54,947 nt of DNA from Clostridia bacterium (GTDB lineage Bacteria; Bacillota; Clostridia; Christensenellales; Borkfalkiaceae): contig CAAGAM010000167.1 in assembly GCA_900767815.1 (NCBI GenBank), positions 1 through 54,947 on the forward strand, in the 5' to 3' direction. Shown here one piece after another: positions 41,217 to 52,500 of the stretch. The notes under the pieces were generated by a model. That model worked only from the letters and a program-made list of their open reading frames with translations, ran no database searches and had not been told where the DNA came from. Both the position numbers and the translations under genes were made by a program. The number at the start of each line of letters is the position of its first letter. The stretch's first letter is position 1.

Positions 41217-42803
41217 ATGAAGAAAAGAATTTTAGCACTTTTAGTAGCAATCGTAGCGATTTTTACCGTTGTCGGATGCGGCGACGGTAGCGGAAACGGA
41301 GGCGGCGGAGGCTGGGGCAATAAGACCCTCAAAATTACCGTCTCCAAACTCGGTTACGGGACCGAATGGCTTAAAAAAATCGTATCCGCTTACGAAACTA
41401 AAACGGGCGCGAAAGTTGAAGTCGTAGAACCCGTCGGGTCGGCGGGTATCGACGCGATATACGCCGAAATGGAATCGCTTGCGAGCGACACCGATATTTT
41501 TATGACCCGTCAACGCCATTTCTTTGAAACTATTTATAAAGGTTCTATAAGCGTGGGTGGGAAGAAATATCCTTGCCAGTATGCCGACCTTACCGACGTT
41601 TACGAAGCGAAGGACGAAAGCGGCTCTTCCATTATGGACAGAGCGGATCCGTTGACGAGAGAATATTTCAACGTGGACGGCAAGTATTACGGACTTTGCT
41701 GGGCGAACGGCGTTTTCGGTATCGTAAGAAACAAAGACGTATGGGACAGCCTTGGCTTTACGGACGACGACGTTCCTTTGACGACAGACCAACTTCTTGC
41801 CGTGTGTGACACGATAAAGACAAAATCGACGGGCGCGGACGGAATCGCTCCGTTTATTTACAGTTACGACGACGAGTATTATACGTCTATCGCCCCGATC
41901 TGGTTCGGTCAGTATGAGGGCGTACAGAGTATGGGTTATTTCGGAAAAGGACTCGACCCCGCGGGGCAAAGCACCTATAACGTTTACGCTTACGACGGAC
42001 AACTTAAGTCTCTTGAATTTTTGAACGAGCTTATTAAAGATTCCAACGGGTATCAGCACAAAGCGTCGAAAGACCTTACGTTCACGGATATGCAGGCATA
42101 TTTCGCGATGGGGCAGGCTGTATTCTGCGTAAACGGCGGCTGGCTCGAAGTTGAAAGCTCCACGGCGAGAAAGAAAAATCTCGATTTCATAAAAACGCCC
42201 GTTATAAGCGCGCTTTCCGAAAAACTTTCTTACTATAACGAAGCGGATAAGGCAGGCAACGATCAAAAACTCGCCGAGCTTATTAAGTTTGTAGACGCTC
42301 ACGCCGAAAAAGGCGATAACGAAGGCCGTCCGTCTTATGCGACCGAAGAAGACGTTCAGATCGTAAGAGAGGCTCGTCAGTTCGCGTATTTATCGAGCGA
42401 CAGAGACCATATAGCATCGATACCCGCTTACAGCAAACATATCGACACCGCAAAAGACTTCCTTAAATTTATGTATTCCGACGCGGGACTTCAGATATAC
42501 TACGAAACTACGGGCGGAGCGAAAATGCCTTACGCTACCGTAGGAAACTATGATGAAACGAAAGTTACGAAGAGCAGATTCCGTAAATCGATAGAATCCG
42601 CTATGGAAGAGGGATATTTCCTCGATTACAATTCTTACGTCAAGGCGAAATTGTACTCTATCGGCAAGGTTGACCTGTATTATCATAACGGAATTACCGC
42701 AACCGCGATGAAGGCTCTTTTAGAGGGGACGACTCCCGCGGAGATAGTAAATATCAACGCTAAGTATTTACAGACCAATTGGAAGACCATAACCGACTAT
42801 TGA
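41217..42803 (+). CDS. ABC transporter solute-binding lipoprotein
   Basis: This 528-residue protein has a lipoprotein signal peptide (MKKRILALLVAIVAIFTVVG, Cys 21) and a Gly-rich spacer, then a family-1 solute-binding fold: LKITVSKLGYGTEWLKKIVS, YETKTGAKVEVVEP, FIYSYDDEYYTSIAPIWFGQ and SYYNEADKAGN. It is anchored outside and delivers sugar to the two permeases. AAAGGAG precedes the ATG. Its large size matches the YtcQ/LplA-type oligosaccharide receptors. Confidence 0.9.
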   Translation: MKKRILALLVAIVAIFTVVGCGDGSGNGGGGGWGNKTLKITVSKLGYGTEWLKKIVSAYETKTGAKVEVVEPVGSAGIDAIYAEMESLASDTDIFMTRQRHFFETIYKGSISVGGKKYPCQYADLTDVYEAKDESGSSIMDRADPLTREYFNVDGKYYGLCWANGVFGIVRNKDVWDSLGFTDDDVPLTTDQLLAVCDTIKTKSTGADGIAPFIYSYDDEYYTSIAPIWFGQYEGVQSMGYFGKGLDPAGQSTYNVYAYDGQLKSLEFLNELIKDSNGYQHKASKDLTFTDMQAYFAMGQAVFCVNGGWLEVESSTARKKNLDFIKTPVISALSEKLSYYNEADKAGNDQKLAELIKFVDAHAEKGDNEGRPSYATEEDVQIVREARQFAYLSSDRDHIASIPAYSKHIDTAKDFLKFMYSDAGLQIYYETTGGAKMPYATVGNYDETKVTKSRFRKSIESAMEEGYFLDYNSYVKAKLYSIGKVDLYYHNGITATAMKALLEGTTPAEIVNINAKYLQTNWKTITDY

Positions 42804-42835
42804 TTTTTTGCAAAATACAGGATAAGGAGACAAGT

Positions 42836-45151
42836 ATGAAAAGAAAATTTATTGCGATTGTAGCCGCGGCTGTTTTGTCCGCGACCGTTCTCGGCGGCTG
42901 CGGGGGTAAGGACGAATCAAAAGAGTCGACCGACATCCCTTCAACCGAACAGACCAACGTGTGGAGTACTTATAACACGAGAAAAGTTATAAGGCAAACG
43001 GATAAAAACGACGAATACGAAAAGCTTGACGCGTCTTTTACGGTCGATATGTATAAGGGCGAATACGAAGGCGCTCAGATTATAGTTACCGCGGATAAAA
43101 GAACGGAATACAAAATCGAAAAGGGGACTTTGAAAACCGCCGACGGCAAAGAGTTTCCGTCCGATCAGATAGAACTTTATCACCAGAAGTATATAGAAGT
43201 CGCCAAAAACAACAGCGGAAACGGCGATTACGAATCGGGTTCGTTTATCCCCGATATGCTCCTGCCTATAGATACGGCGATTGCGTACAAAGAAAATTTT
43301 GTCGAAGCGGGCGGCAATCAGGGGATTACCGCGGAATTCAACTCGGAAGGGGTTGAAGCGGGTGTTTATACGGGAACGTTTAAACTGACTCTCGGAGACG
43401 AAATCAAAGATATTCCCGTTTCGGTGAACGTTTGGGATATAGAGTACGAGGGCAGAAGAACGTTTCAGTCGTCTTTCCTTCTGTACAGATACGCTCTCGC
43501 TTCCGCGGAATACGATTCTTCCGACGAAGTCGTTAAAAGATACGAGGATTTCTTGTTGAAATACAAGATAAACACTTACGTCATAAAAGACAGAAACGAA
43601 TGGACGACCGAAGAAGTGGTGTCGAGGGCGCAGGAATTGTATGCCGACGACAATTACAGTTCGATAGTCATACCTTTTGATTTTCCGCTTTCTTACAGAA
43701 CTTATAACGGCAAAAAACTTACGGGCGACGCACAAAAAGTGACGGATTACATCCTCGGGCTTGCCGCTATTTCGACAGAAACCGACAACTATCTCGATCT
43801 TGCTTATTTCTATCCGTCGACTTACGACGAATCGGATATCAACGGAACGGGTTCGTATTCCGAAACTTTCCTCAAAAAAGGCGGAGAATACGACAAAACC
43901 CTTGCCGCGGCGGCAGAAGCGATCGATACCGACGAAAGATTCGCAAATAAATCGGACGAATTGAAACAGACGCTTAAAGAGTCGATTTTAAAAATCCCTG
44001 CCGTATTCACCAACGTGAACTACGTTGCCGACTGGGTGGGGTCACTGAATGCGACATTCTGCCCTTATTTCAGCTTGTATAACGATATGGCCACCTTGCA
44101 ACGCTATCAGGACGCGGCAAAAGCCAATACCAACGGCGATATGTGGGCGTATACCTGTATGGGACCTAAATATCCTTACGGCACTTTCCATATCGACGAT
44201 TCGACGCTCGGCATGAGGGCTTCGGGCTGGATGGAAAAGGCTATGGGAATAACGGGGTATCTTTACTATGCCGTGAATATGAGTACGCAGTTCCGTTTGT
44301 CGGACGAAGTATATACCGACGTTTACAACAACCCTTTAAGATACGAAAACGTCCCCGGCGACGGATATCTTATGTATCCCGGTAAGTATTACGGCAGCGA
44401 AGATCCGTTTGCTTCCGTCAGACTCGTGTCGTTCAGAGACAGTATGGACGATTACGATATGCTTTCGGTATACGAAAAACTCGTAAACGAATATGCAGAG
44501 AAAAACGGAATCGAAATCGACTTCAACGAACTCGTAAACGATCTTTATGCCGAACTTTTCGACGGTGCGGTTTATTATCAGCAGGATTCCCTTCTTTACA
44601 AGGCGAGAAAAGAACTCGCAAACAGAATTCTTTCCTTAAAATCGGGAACTCTTGTCAAAAAGAGCGGAACGGAGAAAACTATCGCGGCAAGCGCGGCAAA
44701 AGTTTCGGACGGCAGTGAATTGATCGTTTCCGAAGGCTCCGCCGTGGCAGTTCTTAAATCGCAATATAAAGACAAAGGCGAGACCATCGGCGTAAAAACC
44801 AAATTGTTCCGTCCGGGCATCTCGTTTGCGGCAGATGAACTCAAAAACGCGACAGGCTTTTCTTTCTCCTACACGAACGACGGCGAAAACGAATTCGAAA
44901 TGATTATTTCGCTCGTCGATAAAGACGGGGTGAGTTACGACGTGCTTACGAACTATTGCCCCGCGGGCGTAACGCGCAGGGTTTCGGTCGAACTTTCCGA
45001 ACAGTTACTTAAACGAATGAAGATAGATATGTCTTCCGTAAGCGAAATCCGCATATCGTTCGATAACGTAAACTACGCGAAGAACGGTCGGATCGAACTC
45101 GCTGGAGACAGAACTATAAAATGCGACAACGTCTCGATAAGGGTTAAATAA
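42836..45151 (+). CDS. GH123-type (DUF4091) glycosidase-like lipoprotein
   Basis: This 771-residue protein starts at 42836 after AAGGAGACA. Signal peptide MKRKFIAIVAAAVLSATVLG has its lipid Cys in GGCGG. An N-terminal beta-sandwich is followed by a barrel and the DUF4091 end MEKAMGITGYLYYAVNM, GDGYLMYPGKYYGSEDPFAS, VRLVSFRDSMDDYDML, typical of GH123 and relatives. GH123 enzymes remove GalNAc from glycolipids or glycans; activity here is inferred. A C-terminal beta domain of about 170 residues follows. It is anchored outside the cell beside the binding protein. Confidence 0.78.
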   Translation: MKRKFIAIVAAAVLSATVLGGCGGKDESKESTDIPSTEQTNVWSTYNTRKVIRQTDKNDEYEKLDASFTVDMYKGEYEGAQIIVTADKRTEYKIEKGTLKTADGKEFPSDQIELYHQKYIEVAKNNSGNGDYESGSFIPDMLLPIDTAIAYKENFVEAGGNQGITAEFNSEGVEAGVYTGTFKLTLGDEIKDIPVSVNVWDIEYEGRRTFQSSFLLYRYALASAEYDSSDEVVKRYEDFLLKYKINTYVIKDRNEWTTEEVVSRAQELYADDNYSSIVIPFDFPLSYRTYNGKKLTGDAQKVTDYILGLAAISTETDNYLDLAYFYPSTYDESDINGTGSYSETFLKKGGEYDKTLAAAAEAIDTDERFANKSDELKQTLKESILKIPAVFTNVNYVADWVGSLNATFCPYFSLYNDMATLQRYQDAAKANTNGDMWAYTCMGPKYPYGTFHIDDSTLGMRASGWMEKAMGITGYLYYAVNMSTQFRLSDEVYTDVYNNPLRYENVPGDGYLMYPGKYYGSEDPFASVRLVSFRDSMDDYDMLSVYEKLVNEYAEKNGIEIDFNELVNDLYAELFDGAVYYQQDSLLYKARKELANRILSLKSGTLVKKSGTEKTIAASAAKVSDGSELIVSEGSAVAVLKSQYKDKGETIGVKTKLFRPGISFAADELKNATGFSFSYTNDGENEFEMIISLVDKDGVSYDVLTNYCPAGVTRRVSVELSEQLLKRMKIDMSSVSEIRISFDNVNYAKNGRIELAGDRTIKCDNVSIRVK

Positions 45152-45165
45152 GGGAGGGGAACAAG

Positions 45166-48100
45166 ATGAACGGTAAAATAAAACTTATATTATGTTTAAT
45201 AGTTGCATTGATCCTTTCCGTCGGGTTATTTGCTTCCTGTAAAGAAGGCGGAAACGACGGCGGCAGCGTATCGGTTACCGAACCCGACAGCGAGTCGCAA
45301 AGAGAAAGCATAAAGCGCGAATATGAAGTCGGAGAAAAACTTTTGCTTAACGACTTCGAATCGCTTGACGACCTTTATAACGTAAAGCAAACAAATCTCG
45401 CGTACGACACAAGAGTTAAGATGAATATCTCTGCAGAGCAGAGGAAAAGCGGAGAAAAGAGCTTGAAATACACCTATATCGGCGGCGGTAATCCGATGAT
45501 ATTGCAAAGGCTCGATCGAACGGAATATACCGACCTCGATTTCGGTATCATTTCGTCGACTTCGCTTTGGATTTATTCGACCGCCGAAAATTCGGTAAAC
45601 GCCAAGTTGTACGTTATAACAACGGGAAACATCGCGTTGCTTTCGTCCGAAGCGGTCGAATTAAAATCGGGCGAATGGACGGAAGTTTCGTTCGATATAG
45701 ACGCTTACACCCGTACCAAAAACAAAGAGAACATCGTCGGCATTGCGGTTGAACTTGCGATAAAGGGAAACCAAGCGGACTATTATATCGACGACTGGAC
45801 GATAACGATAGGTAACGCGGTGACGAACAAAGAACTCGCCGCGCCCGTCGTTAGCCTTATAGACAAATTGCCTGCCGCGGCAGATGCGCAAAATCTCAAC
45901 GACTATATGAAGATTTTGTCGGCGAAAGGTGCGTATGACTCTCTCGAAGAGGTTGTTAAGGCGGAAGTTACGAATTATGCAAAACTCGAAGAGTGCATAG
46001 CGAAAACCGAGGGCTATGGTTTGCTTGTAAACGCCGCAACGGATTTGTTTTCGATGATAACGACTTCGGGGTCGGGTTACGACTGGTCGGGTGTTGTCAT
46101 GAATAGCGATAACGACGAGTACGGCAGCGTTATAAGAGTTGACGTAATATCTCTCGGGACGGGCAACATAATGGAACTCAGCCACGCGGCGTTTGAAAAC
46201 GCGGCGGAATATGATAAAGTCATCTTCTACGTTTACAACCCGATAGACGAGACGAGAACGTTGATTTACGCCACGAATCAGGGTTGGAGCGGGCGTACCA
46301 CGCAGACCGTGTTGCAGCCCCTTTCCTGGACGAAGGTGGAAATGCCCATAAAGAACATGAACGAAAAGGGCGGCTTCATGCTCGTTCAGAAGCCCAAAGC
46401 CGAAGGCTGGCTTTTCTCGAGTTTCATTGCCGTGAAAGCGGATAAGCGCGCGGCGGAAGTTTCGGCGATGATAGACGGACTTCCCGCTCTCGAAGAACTT
46501 ACGAGCGCTCACAGAGAACAGGTTGAAAAAGTTAAAGCGGAATACGATTCCCTTTCCGACGCGGCGAAATCGCTCGTAACGAACGCCGATAAGCTCAAAG
46601 AGGCTGTAAAAATCGTTATTTACGGCGAGTCGGTAAAACCGGTTATAGCGGTAATTTCCGAACTTAAAGCCGCTTCCGAAATGGCGGGACTCGAAGACGT
46701 ATACGCCGTGGAAAAGGCAAGGCGGACTTTCGACGAACTTCCCGACGAAGCGAAAGAGATAGTTTCAAACGCGGAAACTCTTTTTGCCTGCGAGGAAAAA
46801 GCGGCGGAAATTCTGAAAGGAAAAACAGCGTTTGAAGAACTTGTAAATTCCGTTACGGGCGAAAATCTTTCCGACGAGGAACTGTTCAGGGCTTTGACGG
46901 CTAAGTCGATGTACGAGGCTATGACGAGCGAAATCAAGAACTCGCTCGGCAGCGAAATAAAGAGCAAATACGAAGCGATCGCTGCGAAGACCGAAGGGTA
47001 CGTTCTTCTTTCCGACGCGATGAGCGGAAGCCTTATGACCTCTCCCGCTCCGGGCGATTATACAAACGTCAGCGTTGTGAGAAACGCTTTCGATAAAACC
47101 TACGGCGCGACCTATGCGTTAAAGATAAAAGAGCCGCACGCAACCGGCGCTTCGTCGTTCAAACCTTACGGTTCGCTCGATACCAAAGGCGTTTATTACG
47201 TGATGTTCTATATCCAGAACAATACGGGCGCATGGCAGAATCTTATAGCGTACTGGCGTACCGACTGGAAGAACGGCGGCTCGGTGTTTATGCCCGGCAG
47301 CTATCAGGTAGAAGAGGGCGGCGCTGACAGCAACTGGACTAAAGTCGGTATTCCCGTGGAAAAATTTTATTCCGAGGACGACGTGTTCTTCGTGCTGAAC
47401 GGCGCGGGGGCGAATTTCGAAGGAGACGTTTCCCACCCCGTCACGACGGGAACGTGGACGATAACGAGTTTTATAGGTATAACCGAAGATAAATACTTCG
47501 AGTTGCAGGCGGAAGAGACCGTGAAAATGATAGACGGACTCCCCGCCGCAGGCGAAATTACCGATCTTACTCATAAAACAGCAATTCAGAATGCGAAAAA
47601 TTCTTACGACGCTTTGTCCGACAAGGCGAAAGCAAAAGTCGGCAATGCGGATAAACTCGAAGAATGCGTAAACGCTCTGAACGAAGTTATAGGCAGACTT
47701 GCAAATAATATTATCCATATGATAGCCGATCTGCCCGAAGCCGAAACGCTCACGAAAGACAACTTCGGAACTTACCGCGCGGCGATAAGCGCGGCTATGA
47801 ACGCCTACACGACGGCTCAGACGGAAGTTAAAGAAGCGGTGAGCAATTATGCAAAACTCGAAGCGTTGAACGCTAAAGTTGCTGAGTTTAATCCGCTTGT
47901 CGCGAAAGAGCTTATTGCCGCACTTCCCGATCCCGATAAAGTTCAGGGAACGGAAACGGCTTTAAGAATACTCGGCGTAAAGAGTTTTTACGATTCTTTG
48001 ACCGCTGCGGAAAAAGCTCTTGTAGATAATTCCGAAACGCTCGAATTATACGCGGAAAAGGTTGCGAAGTATAAAAAACTGATTTCCGCGGTTATCTCGC

Positions 48101-49302
48101 CTAACGGGATTTTATCGGGCAGAGACACCGGCAACAGGGGCGAAGTCGGAACGATTCTTAACGATTCGTTCGGCTACGTCTGGACGTTGAACGTGACGAA
48201 CGCCGCGAACGGAGATTTTCACGCCGCGAAGATGGACGCGACGGGCTGCCTTAATATAGCGTTTGCTGTTTACAACCCGACTTCCGTCGATATAGGCTTG
48301 GTGTGCTATACCGCAAGTTGGGGAAACGGAAAAGTTATCGCGACGGCGAAGAGTAAGCAGTGGACTACCGTATACGTTGACGTTTCCGTTTACGGCTCGG
48401 ATTTCTTCATTATAATAAACGACGCGAAATGCAACGAGGGAACGTGGTTCATAACCGATTTCGTCGGAATTACAGAAGAGGAAGAGGAGGCGGAAAAAGT
48501 TATTCTTGCCGCAGACGACGCTGCTAAACTTTCGGGCGGAAGAGATACCGGCAACGCGGCGACGATAGGTCTTGCGACCGACGAAACTTACGGAAAAGTG
48601 TGGACTTTGCAGTCTGCGAACGCGGCTACGACCGATTTCCACGCCGTGGGGCTTGACGCTTCCGCTTATGCGAAAGTAGTGTTCAGAATTTACAACCCGC
48701 TTGGCGAAGACGTGGGGCTTGTCCTTTACACGGTTTCGTGGGGAAGCCGGTCCGTTGTAACTATGAAAGCGGGCGAATGGACGGAAATAACCGTCGGCGT
48801 AGCGACTTACGGTTCGACTTTCTTCTGTGTCATAAACACGGCTAAGAGCAACGAGGGCGTGTGGAAGATATCTTCGTTTATAGGAGTTCCCGTCAAAACC
48901 GAAACGATACTCGAAGCGGATGACGCTGCTAAACTTTCGGGCGGCAGAGATACGGGCAACGCGGCGACGATAGGTCTTGCGACCGACGAAACTTACGGAA
49001 AAGTGTGGACTTTGCAGTCCGCGAACGCGGCTACGACCGATTTCCACGCCGTAGGGCTTGACGCTTCCGCTTACGCGAAGATTACGTTCAGAATTTACAA
49101 TCCGCTCGGCGAAGACGTAGGTCTTGTCCTTTACACGGCTTCTTGGGGAAGCCAGTCCGTTATAACTATGAAAGCGGGCGAATGGACGGAAATAACCGTG
49201 GATGTCGCTACTTACGGCTCAACGTTCTTCTGCGTTATAAACACGGCAAAGAGCAACGAGGGCGTGTGGAAAATCACGAGTTTTACGGGCATTTCGCAAT
49301 AA
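45166..49302 (+). CDS. Large modular lipoprotein with repeated helical and beta-sandwich modules
   Basis: This 1378-residue protein has a lipoprotein signal peptide (LILCLIVALILSVGLFAS, then Cys). At least three kinds of repeats alternate. Beta-sandwich modules of about 130 residues each resemble carbohydrate-binding domains. Three-helix modules have the pattern IDGLPA...AIQNAKNSYDALSDKAKA...VGNADKLEEC. The last two beta modules (DNA 48514-48896 and 48919-49299) are almost identical, with a 405-bp period. No catalytic motif is visible. I infer a surface scaffold or glycan-binding protein. GGGAGGGG precedes the ATG. Confidence 0.8.
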   Translation: MNGKIKLILCLIVALILSVGLFASCKEGGNDGGSVSVTEPDSESQRESIKREYEVGEKLLLNDFESLDDLYNVKQTNLAYDTRVKMNISAEQRKSGEKSLKYTYIGGGNPMILQRLDRTEYTDLDFGIISSTSLWIYSTAENSVNAKLYVITTGNIALLSSEAVELKSGEWTEVSFDIDAYTRTKNKENIVGIAVELAIKGNQADYYIDDWTITIGNAVTNKELAAPVVSLIDKLPAAADAQNLNDYMKILSAKGAYDSLEEVVKAEVTNYAKLEECIAKTEGYGLLVNAATDLFSMITTSGSGYDWSGVVMNSDNDEYGSVIRVDVISLGTGNIMELSHAAFENAAEYDKVIFYVYNPIDETRTLIYATNQGWSGRTTQTVLQPLSWTKVEMPIKNMNEKGGFMLVQKPKAEGWLFSSFIAVKADKRAAEVSAMIDGLPALEELTSAHREQVEKVKAEYDSLSDAAKSLVTNADKLKEAVKIVIYGESVKPVIAVISELKAASEMAGLEDVYAVEKARRTFDELPDEAKEIVSNAETLFACEEKAAEILKGKTAFEELVNSVTGENLSDEELFRALTAKSMYEAMTSEIKNSLGSEIKSKYEAIAAKTEGYVLLSDAMSGSLMTSPAPGDYTNVSVVRNAFDKTYGATYALKIKEPHATGASSFKPYGSLDTKGVYYVMFYIQNNTGAWQNLIAYWRTDWKNGGSVFMPGSYQVEEGGADSNWTKVGIPVEKFYSEDDVFFVLNGAGANFEGDVSHPVTTGTWTITSFIGITEDKYFELQAEETVKMIDGLPAAGEITDLTHKTAIQNAKNSYDALSDKAKAKVGNADKLEECVNALNEVIGRLANNIIHMIADLPEAETLTKDNFGTYRAAISAAMNAYTTAQTEVKEAVSNYAKLEALNAKVAEFNPLVAKELIAALPDPDKVQGTETALRILGVKSFYDSLTAAEKALVDNSETLELYAEKVAKYKKLISAVISPNGILSGRDTGNRGEVGTILNDSFGYVWTLNVTNAANGDFHAAKMDATGCLNIAFAVYNPTSVDIGLVCYTASWGNGKVIATAKSKQWTTVYVDVSVYGSDFFIIINDAKCNEGTWFITDFVGITEEEEEAEKVILAADDAAKLSGGRDTGNAATIGLATDETYGKVWTLQSANAATTDFHAVGLDASAYAKVVFRIYNPLGEDVGLVLYTVSWGSRSVVTMKAGEWTEITVGVATYGSTFFCVINTAKSNEGVWKISSFIGVPVKTETILEADDAAKLSGGRDTGNAATIGLATDETYGKVWTLQSANAATTDFHAVGLDASAYAKITFRIYNPLGEDVGLVLYTASWGSQSVITMKAGEWTEITVDVATYGSTFFCVINTAKSNEGVWKITSFTGISQ

Positions 49303-49319
49303 CTCGAACATTGTCAATC

Positions 49320-49350
49320 GGGGGCGAATCAAATTTCGCCCCTTTGAATT
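49320..49350 (+). terminator. Terminator of the first glycan operon
   Basis: GGGGCGAA and TTTCGCCCC pair around TCAAA at about 49320-49341, followed by TTTGAATTTT. It lies just after the large lipoprotein stop. Confidence 0.75.
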
Positions 49351-49360
49351 TTAAAAAGTA

Positions 49361-49389
49361 TTGAAATATTCCGCGATAAATGGTAGAAT
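49361..49389 (+). promoter_or_regulatory. Promoter of the GH38 transcription unit
   Basis: TTGAAA (49361-49366) and TAGAAT (49384-49389) are 17 bp apart, just after a terminator and 42 bp before a small reading frame. Confidence 0.65.
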
Positions 49390-49431
49390 AATCTTAACTA
49401 CGTCGCTTTCGGTGAGTTATACAAATTTATT

Positions 49432-49554
49432 ATGGAAAATTACGCGGAAGAAAACGAAACGTTGTTCGAAGCGATTGAAAAATATCTGAAAACCGCTTGC
49501 GGGGTTTCGGATTTACATCTTGAAAAAATACGAAAAATTTTTATAGAGGACTAA
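49432..49554 (+). CDS. Possible 40-residue small protein upstream of GH38
   Basis: The frame reads MENYAEENETLFEAIEKYLK, then TACGVSDLHLEKIRKIFIED. It begins 42 bp after the promoter and stops 1 bp before the mannosidase start, which suggests translational coupling. It is acidic and predicted helical. The ribosome site is weak (GGTGAG, 15 bp upstream). I do not recognise it; it could also be a leader peptide. Confidence is low because small frames arise by chance. Confidence 0.4.
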   Translation: MENYAEENETLFEAIEKYLKTACGVSDLHLEKIRKIFIED

Positions 49555-49555
49555 A

Positions 49556-52500
49556 ATGTTAAATCTGAACATAGAAGAAAAAGTCGCAGCCGTAGTCGAA
49601 AGGCTGAGAACGCTCAAAACCGTCGACAAAAAAAGCATAGCGACGGAAATTTCGGATAAAGTGGACGAGAAGGGCGTATTTTACGGGTCGGACGAAGATT
49701 TTAAGCCGTTTGAAAGCCCTTATATACTGTTTGAACAGGATAAGTATTTCTGTTTCAGAGGCTCGTTCGAAATCGAAGAAACAAGGGACGATGAAAAGGC
49801 TTACTTATCGATAGAAACGTTTATCGGCGGAGTTGCTCCTACGATAAGACCGCAAGGACTTTTAAAGCTCAACGGCGAGATTATTCAAGGGATAGATATA
49901 AACCATACCGACGTTTTGCTCGATCCCGGTAAATACGATATGGAACTTATTTTCTATACTCATATTTTCGGTTTGTCTCTGCCCGTTTATTTTTTCGTTA
50001 AACGCGAAAATACGTTGATAAACGACTTATACAACGACTTATCCGTTGCGCTCGCGGGTATGAAACTTCTTTTGAAAAATACCGACGACTATGTCTTTGC
50101 GAAGTATCATCTCGAAAGAGCGATAAATCTTATAGACTTCAGAGAAGAATACGGTGCAGAGTTTTTTAACTCTTTAAAGCGTGCGAGAGATTATCTTTAT
50201 AAGAATTATTTCGGGAAAGGCGAGGGGATAAGACCTGTCGTAAAATGCGTCGGACATACTCATATCGACGTAGCGTGGCTGTGGGACGAAGAGCAGACGA
50301 GGCAGAAAACCGAACGAAGTTTCGCAACGGCGTTAAAGCTGATGGAAGAATACCCCGAGTATAAATTTATGATGAGTCAACCGCAACTATTTGCTTTTCT
50401 GAAAGAACGCAACCCCGAAATTTTTGCAAGAATAAAGGAAAAGGTTAAAGAGGGCAGGTGGGAACTCGACGGCTCGATGTGGCTTGAAGCCGATTGCAAT
50501 TTGACGAGCGGAGAAAGCCTTGTAAGGCAGATATATTACGGAAAGAAATTTTTCAAAGATGAGTTCGGAGTCGATTGTTCGTGTGTTTTCGAACCCGACG
50601 TTTTCGGTTATTCCGCCGCTCTTCCGCAAATTATGTTAAAAAGCGGGATAAAGCGTTTCGTCACGGCGAAAATAGGTTGGAACGATACCGACAGAATGCC
50701 TTACGACGCGTTCGTATGGCAGGGAATAGACGGCAGCAAAGTGTTTGCGTATTTTATATCTACTTGCGATTGTGACCCGAGAAACGGAGTTTACGACAGA
50801 ACTTACACGACTTATACCGGTCCAATAAGCCCGCAGGCGGTACTCGGAACGTGGCACAGATTTCAACCGAAAGAGTTCAACGCCGTAACCCTTTTGACTT
50901 ACGGTTACGGCGACGGAGGCGGCGGACCTACGAGAGAAATGCTTGAAACGGAAAAAAGGCTGAGAAAGGGTATTCCCGGTATTCCGAGAACAAAACTCGC
51001 CACGCTTAAGGAAACTCTCGACGAAATAGAAGATAATTTCAAGGCAAACGCAAAAGAATTGAAACGTTACCCGAAATGGAACGGCGAATTGTATTTCGAA
51101 TACCACAGAGGAACGCTCACTTCCGTTCCGAGGATAAAAAAGCACAATCGCGACGGGGAATTCGCGCTTATGAACGCGGAATTGGTTCAAACCCTTGCGA
51201 GTACGCTTTTCGGCGCCGATTACGAATGCGAGACGATCGAAAGAAACTGGAAAATTTTGCTTTTAAATCAGTTTCATGATATTTTGCCCGGTTCGGCGAT
51301 AAAAAAAGTGTACGAGGACAGCGATAAACAGTTCGAAAAAATGTTTGCCGATCTCGGCGGCTTGATTGGAAAATCGTTGGACGTTATAGCGAAAAACATA
51401 AGTACCGACGGCGGACTTCTCGTGTTCAATCCGAACGGGTTTGCGGCAACTTCGACGGTTGTTTCCGACGGGAAAACCGTGGTGGTCGAAGACGTTCCGT
51501 CGCTCGGGTATAAAGTATGTAAACCGCGCGTTAAAAACAATTCCATAAAGGTCGGAAAATTGAAAATCGAAAGCGGGGATTATGTCGTTCGATTTGATAA
51601 AAGCGGGGCTATAAGTTCGTTATTCGATAAAAACAACGGTAAACAGATAGTAAAACAAGGCGAGAAAATAAACGCGTTCGCGGCGTATGAAGATATGCCT
51701 TACGAGTATGACAACTGGGAAATAACCCCTTATCATAAGCAGAAGAGATACGCTTTAGACGGCGAGGCGTTTTTTGAGAAGATCGAGGACGGCGACAGAG
51801 CGGGTTTTAAAATTACAAAAAAATACGGAAAATCCGTCATTGTTCAGAATGTGTATTTGTATAACGGGTTACGCCGCATAGATTTCGAAACGGACGTTAT
51901 ATGGAACGAGAAAAAACAACTTTTGAAAGTCGAATTCCCGTTCGGGCTTCTCGTCGATAAAGCCGTTTACGATATTCAGTTCGGTAACGTAGAAAGGAGT
52001 ACTTCGACAAATACGAGTTGGGATTCGGCGAGATTTGAAAGCGCGGGGCAGAAATGGGTCGATATGTCCGAAAATAATTACGGCGTCGCTCTTTTAAACG
52101 ACGGCAAATACGGATTCGGCACGGAAGATTCGCTGCTCACTATGACCGTGTGTAAATGTGGCGGTTTCCCTTATTACGAAGCGGGCGAAAAAATCCCGCG
52201 CTTTACCTATTCGCTCCTTCCGCATGACGGCGATTTCAGAGGGGGCGGAGTTATAAACGAAGCTTATCTTTTAAACAGAGGATTTATAACGAAGAAGCTC
52301 GGTATGCAAAAAGGATCGCTCGGCGAGGAATATTCTTTCGCAAAATGTCTTACGAACGGCGTGTTCATGGAAACGGTCAAGCAAGCCGAAGACGGCGAGG
52401 GAATAATGCTCAGAATGTATGAGGGATTCAGAGAGAGTAAACGGGTAAACGTTGTTTTCGATAAGGAAATTTCCTCGGCTTATATCTGCGATTTGTCCGA

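Noticed and set aside
41241..42302. Long leftward frame opposite the solute-binding protein
   Set aside because: Shadow frame: Arg/Phe/Val-rich, no ribosome site and no recognised domain, while the forward frame is a clear ABC receptor.
48112..49047. Leftward 311-residue frame inside the large lipoprotein
   Set aside because: Antisense of repeated modules; its internal repeats merely mirror those of the real gene.
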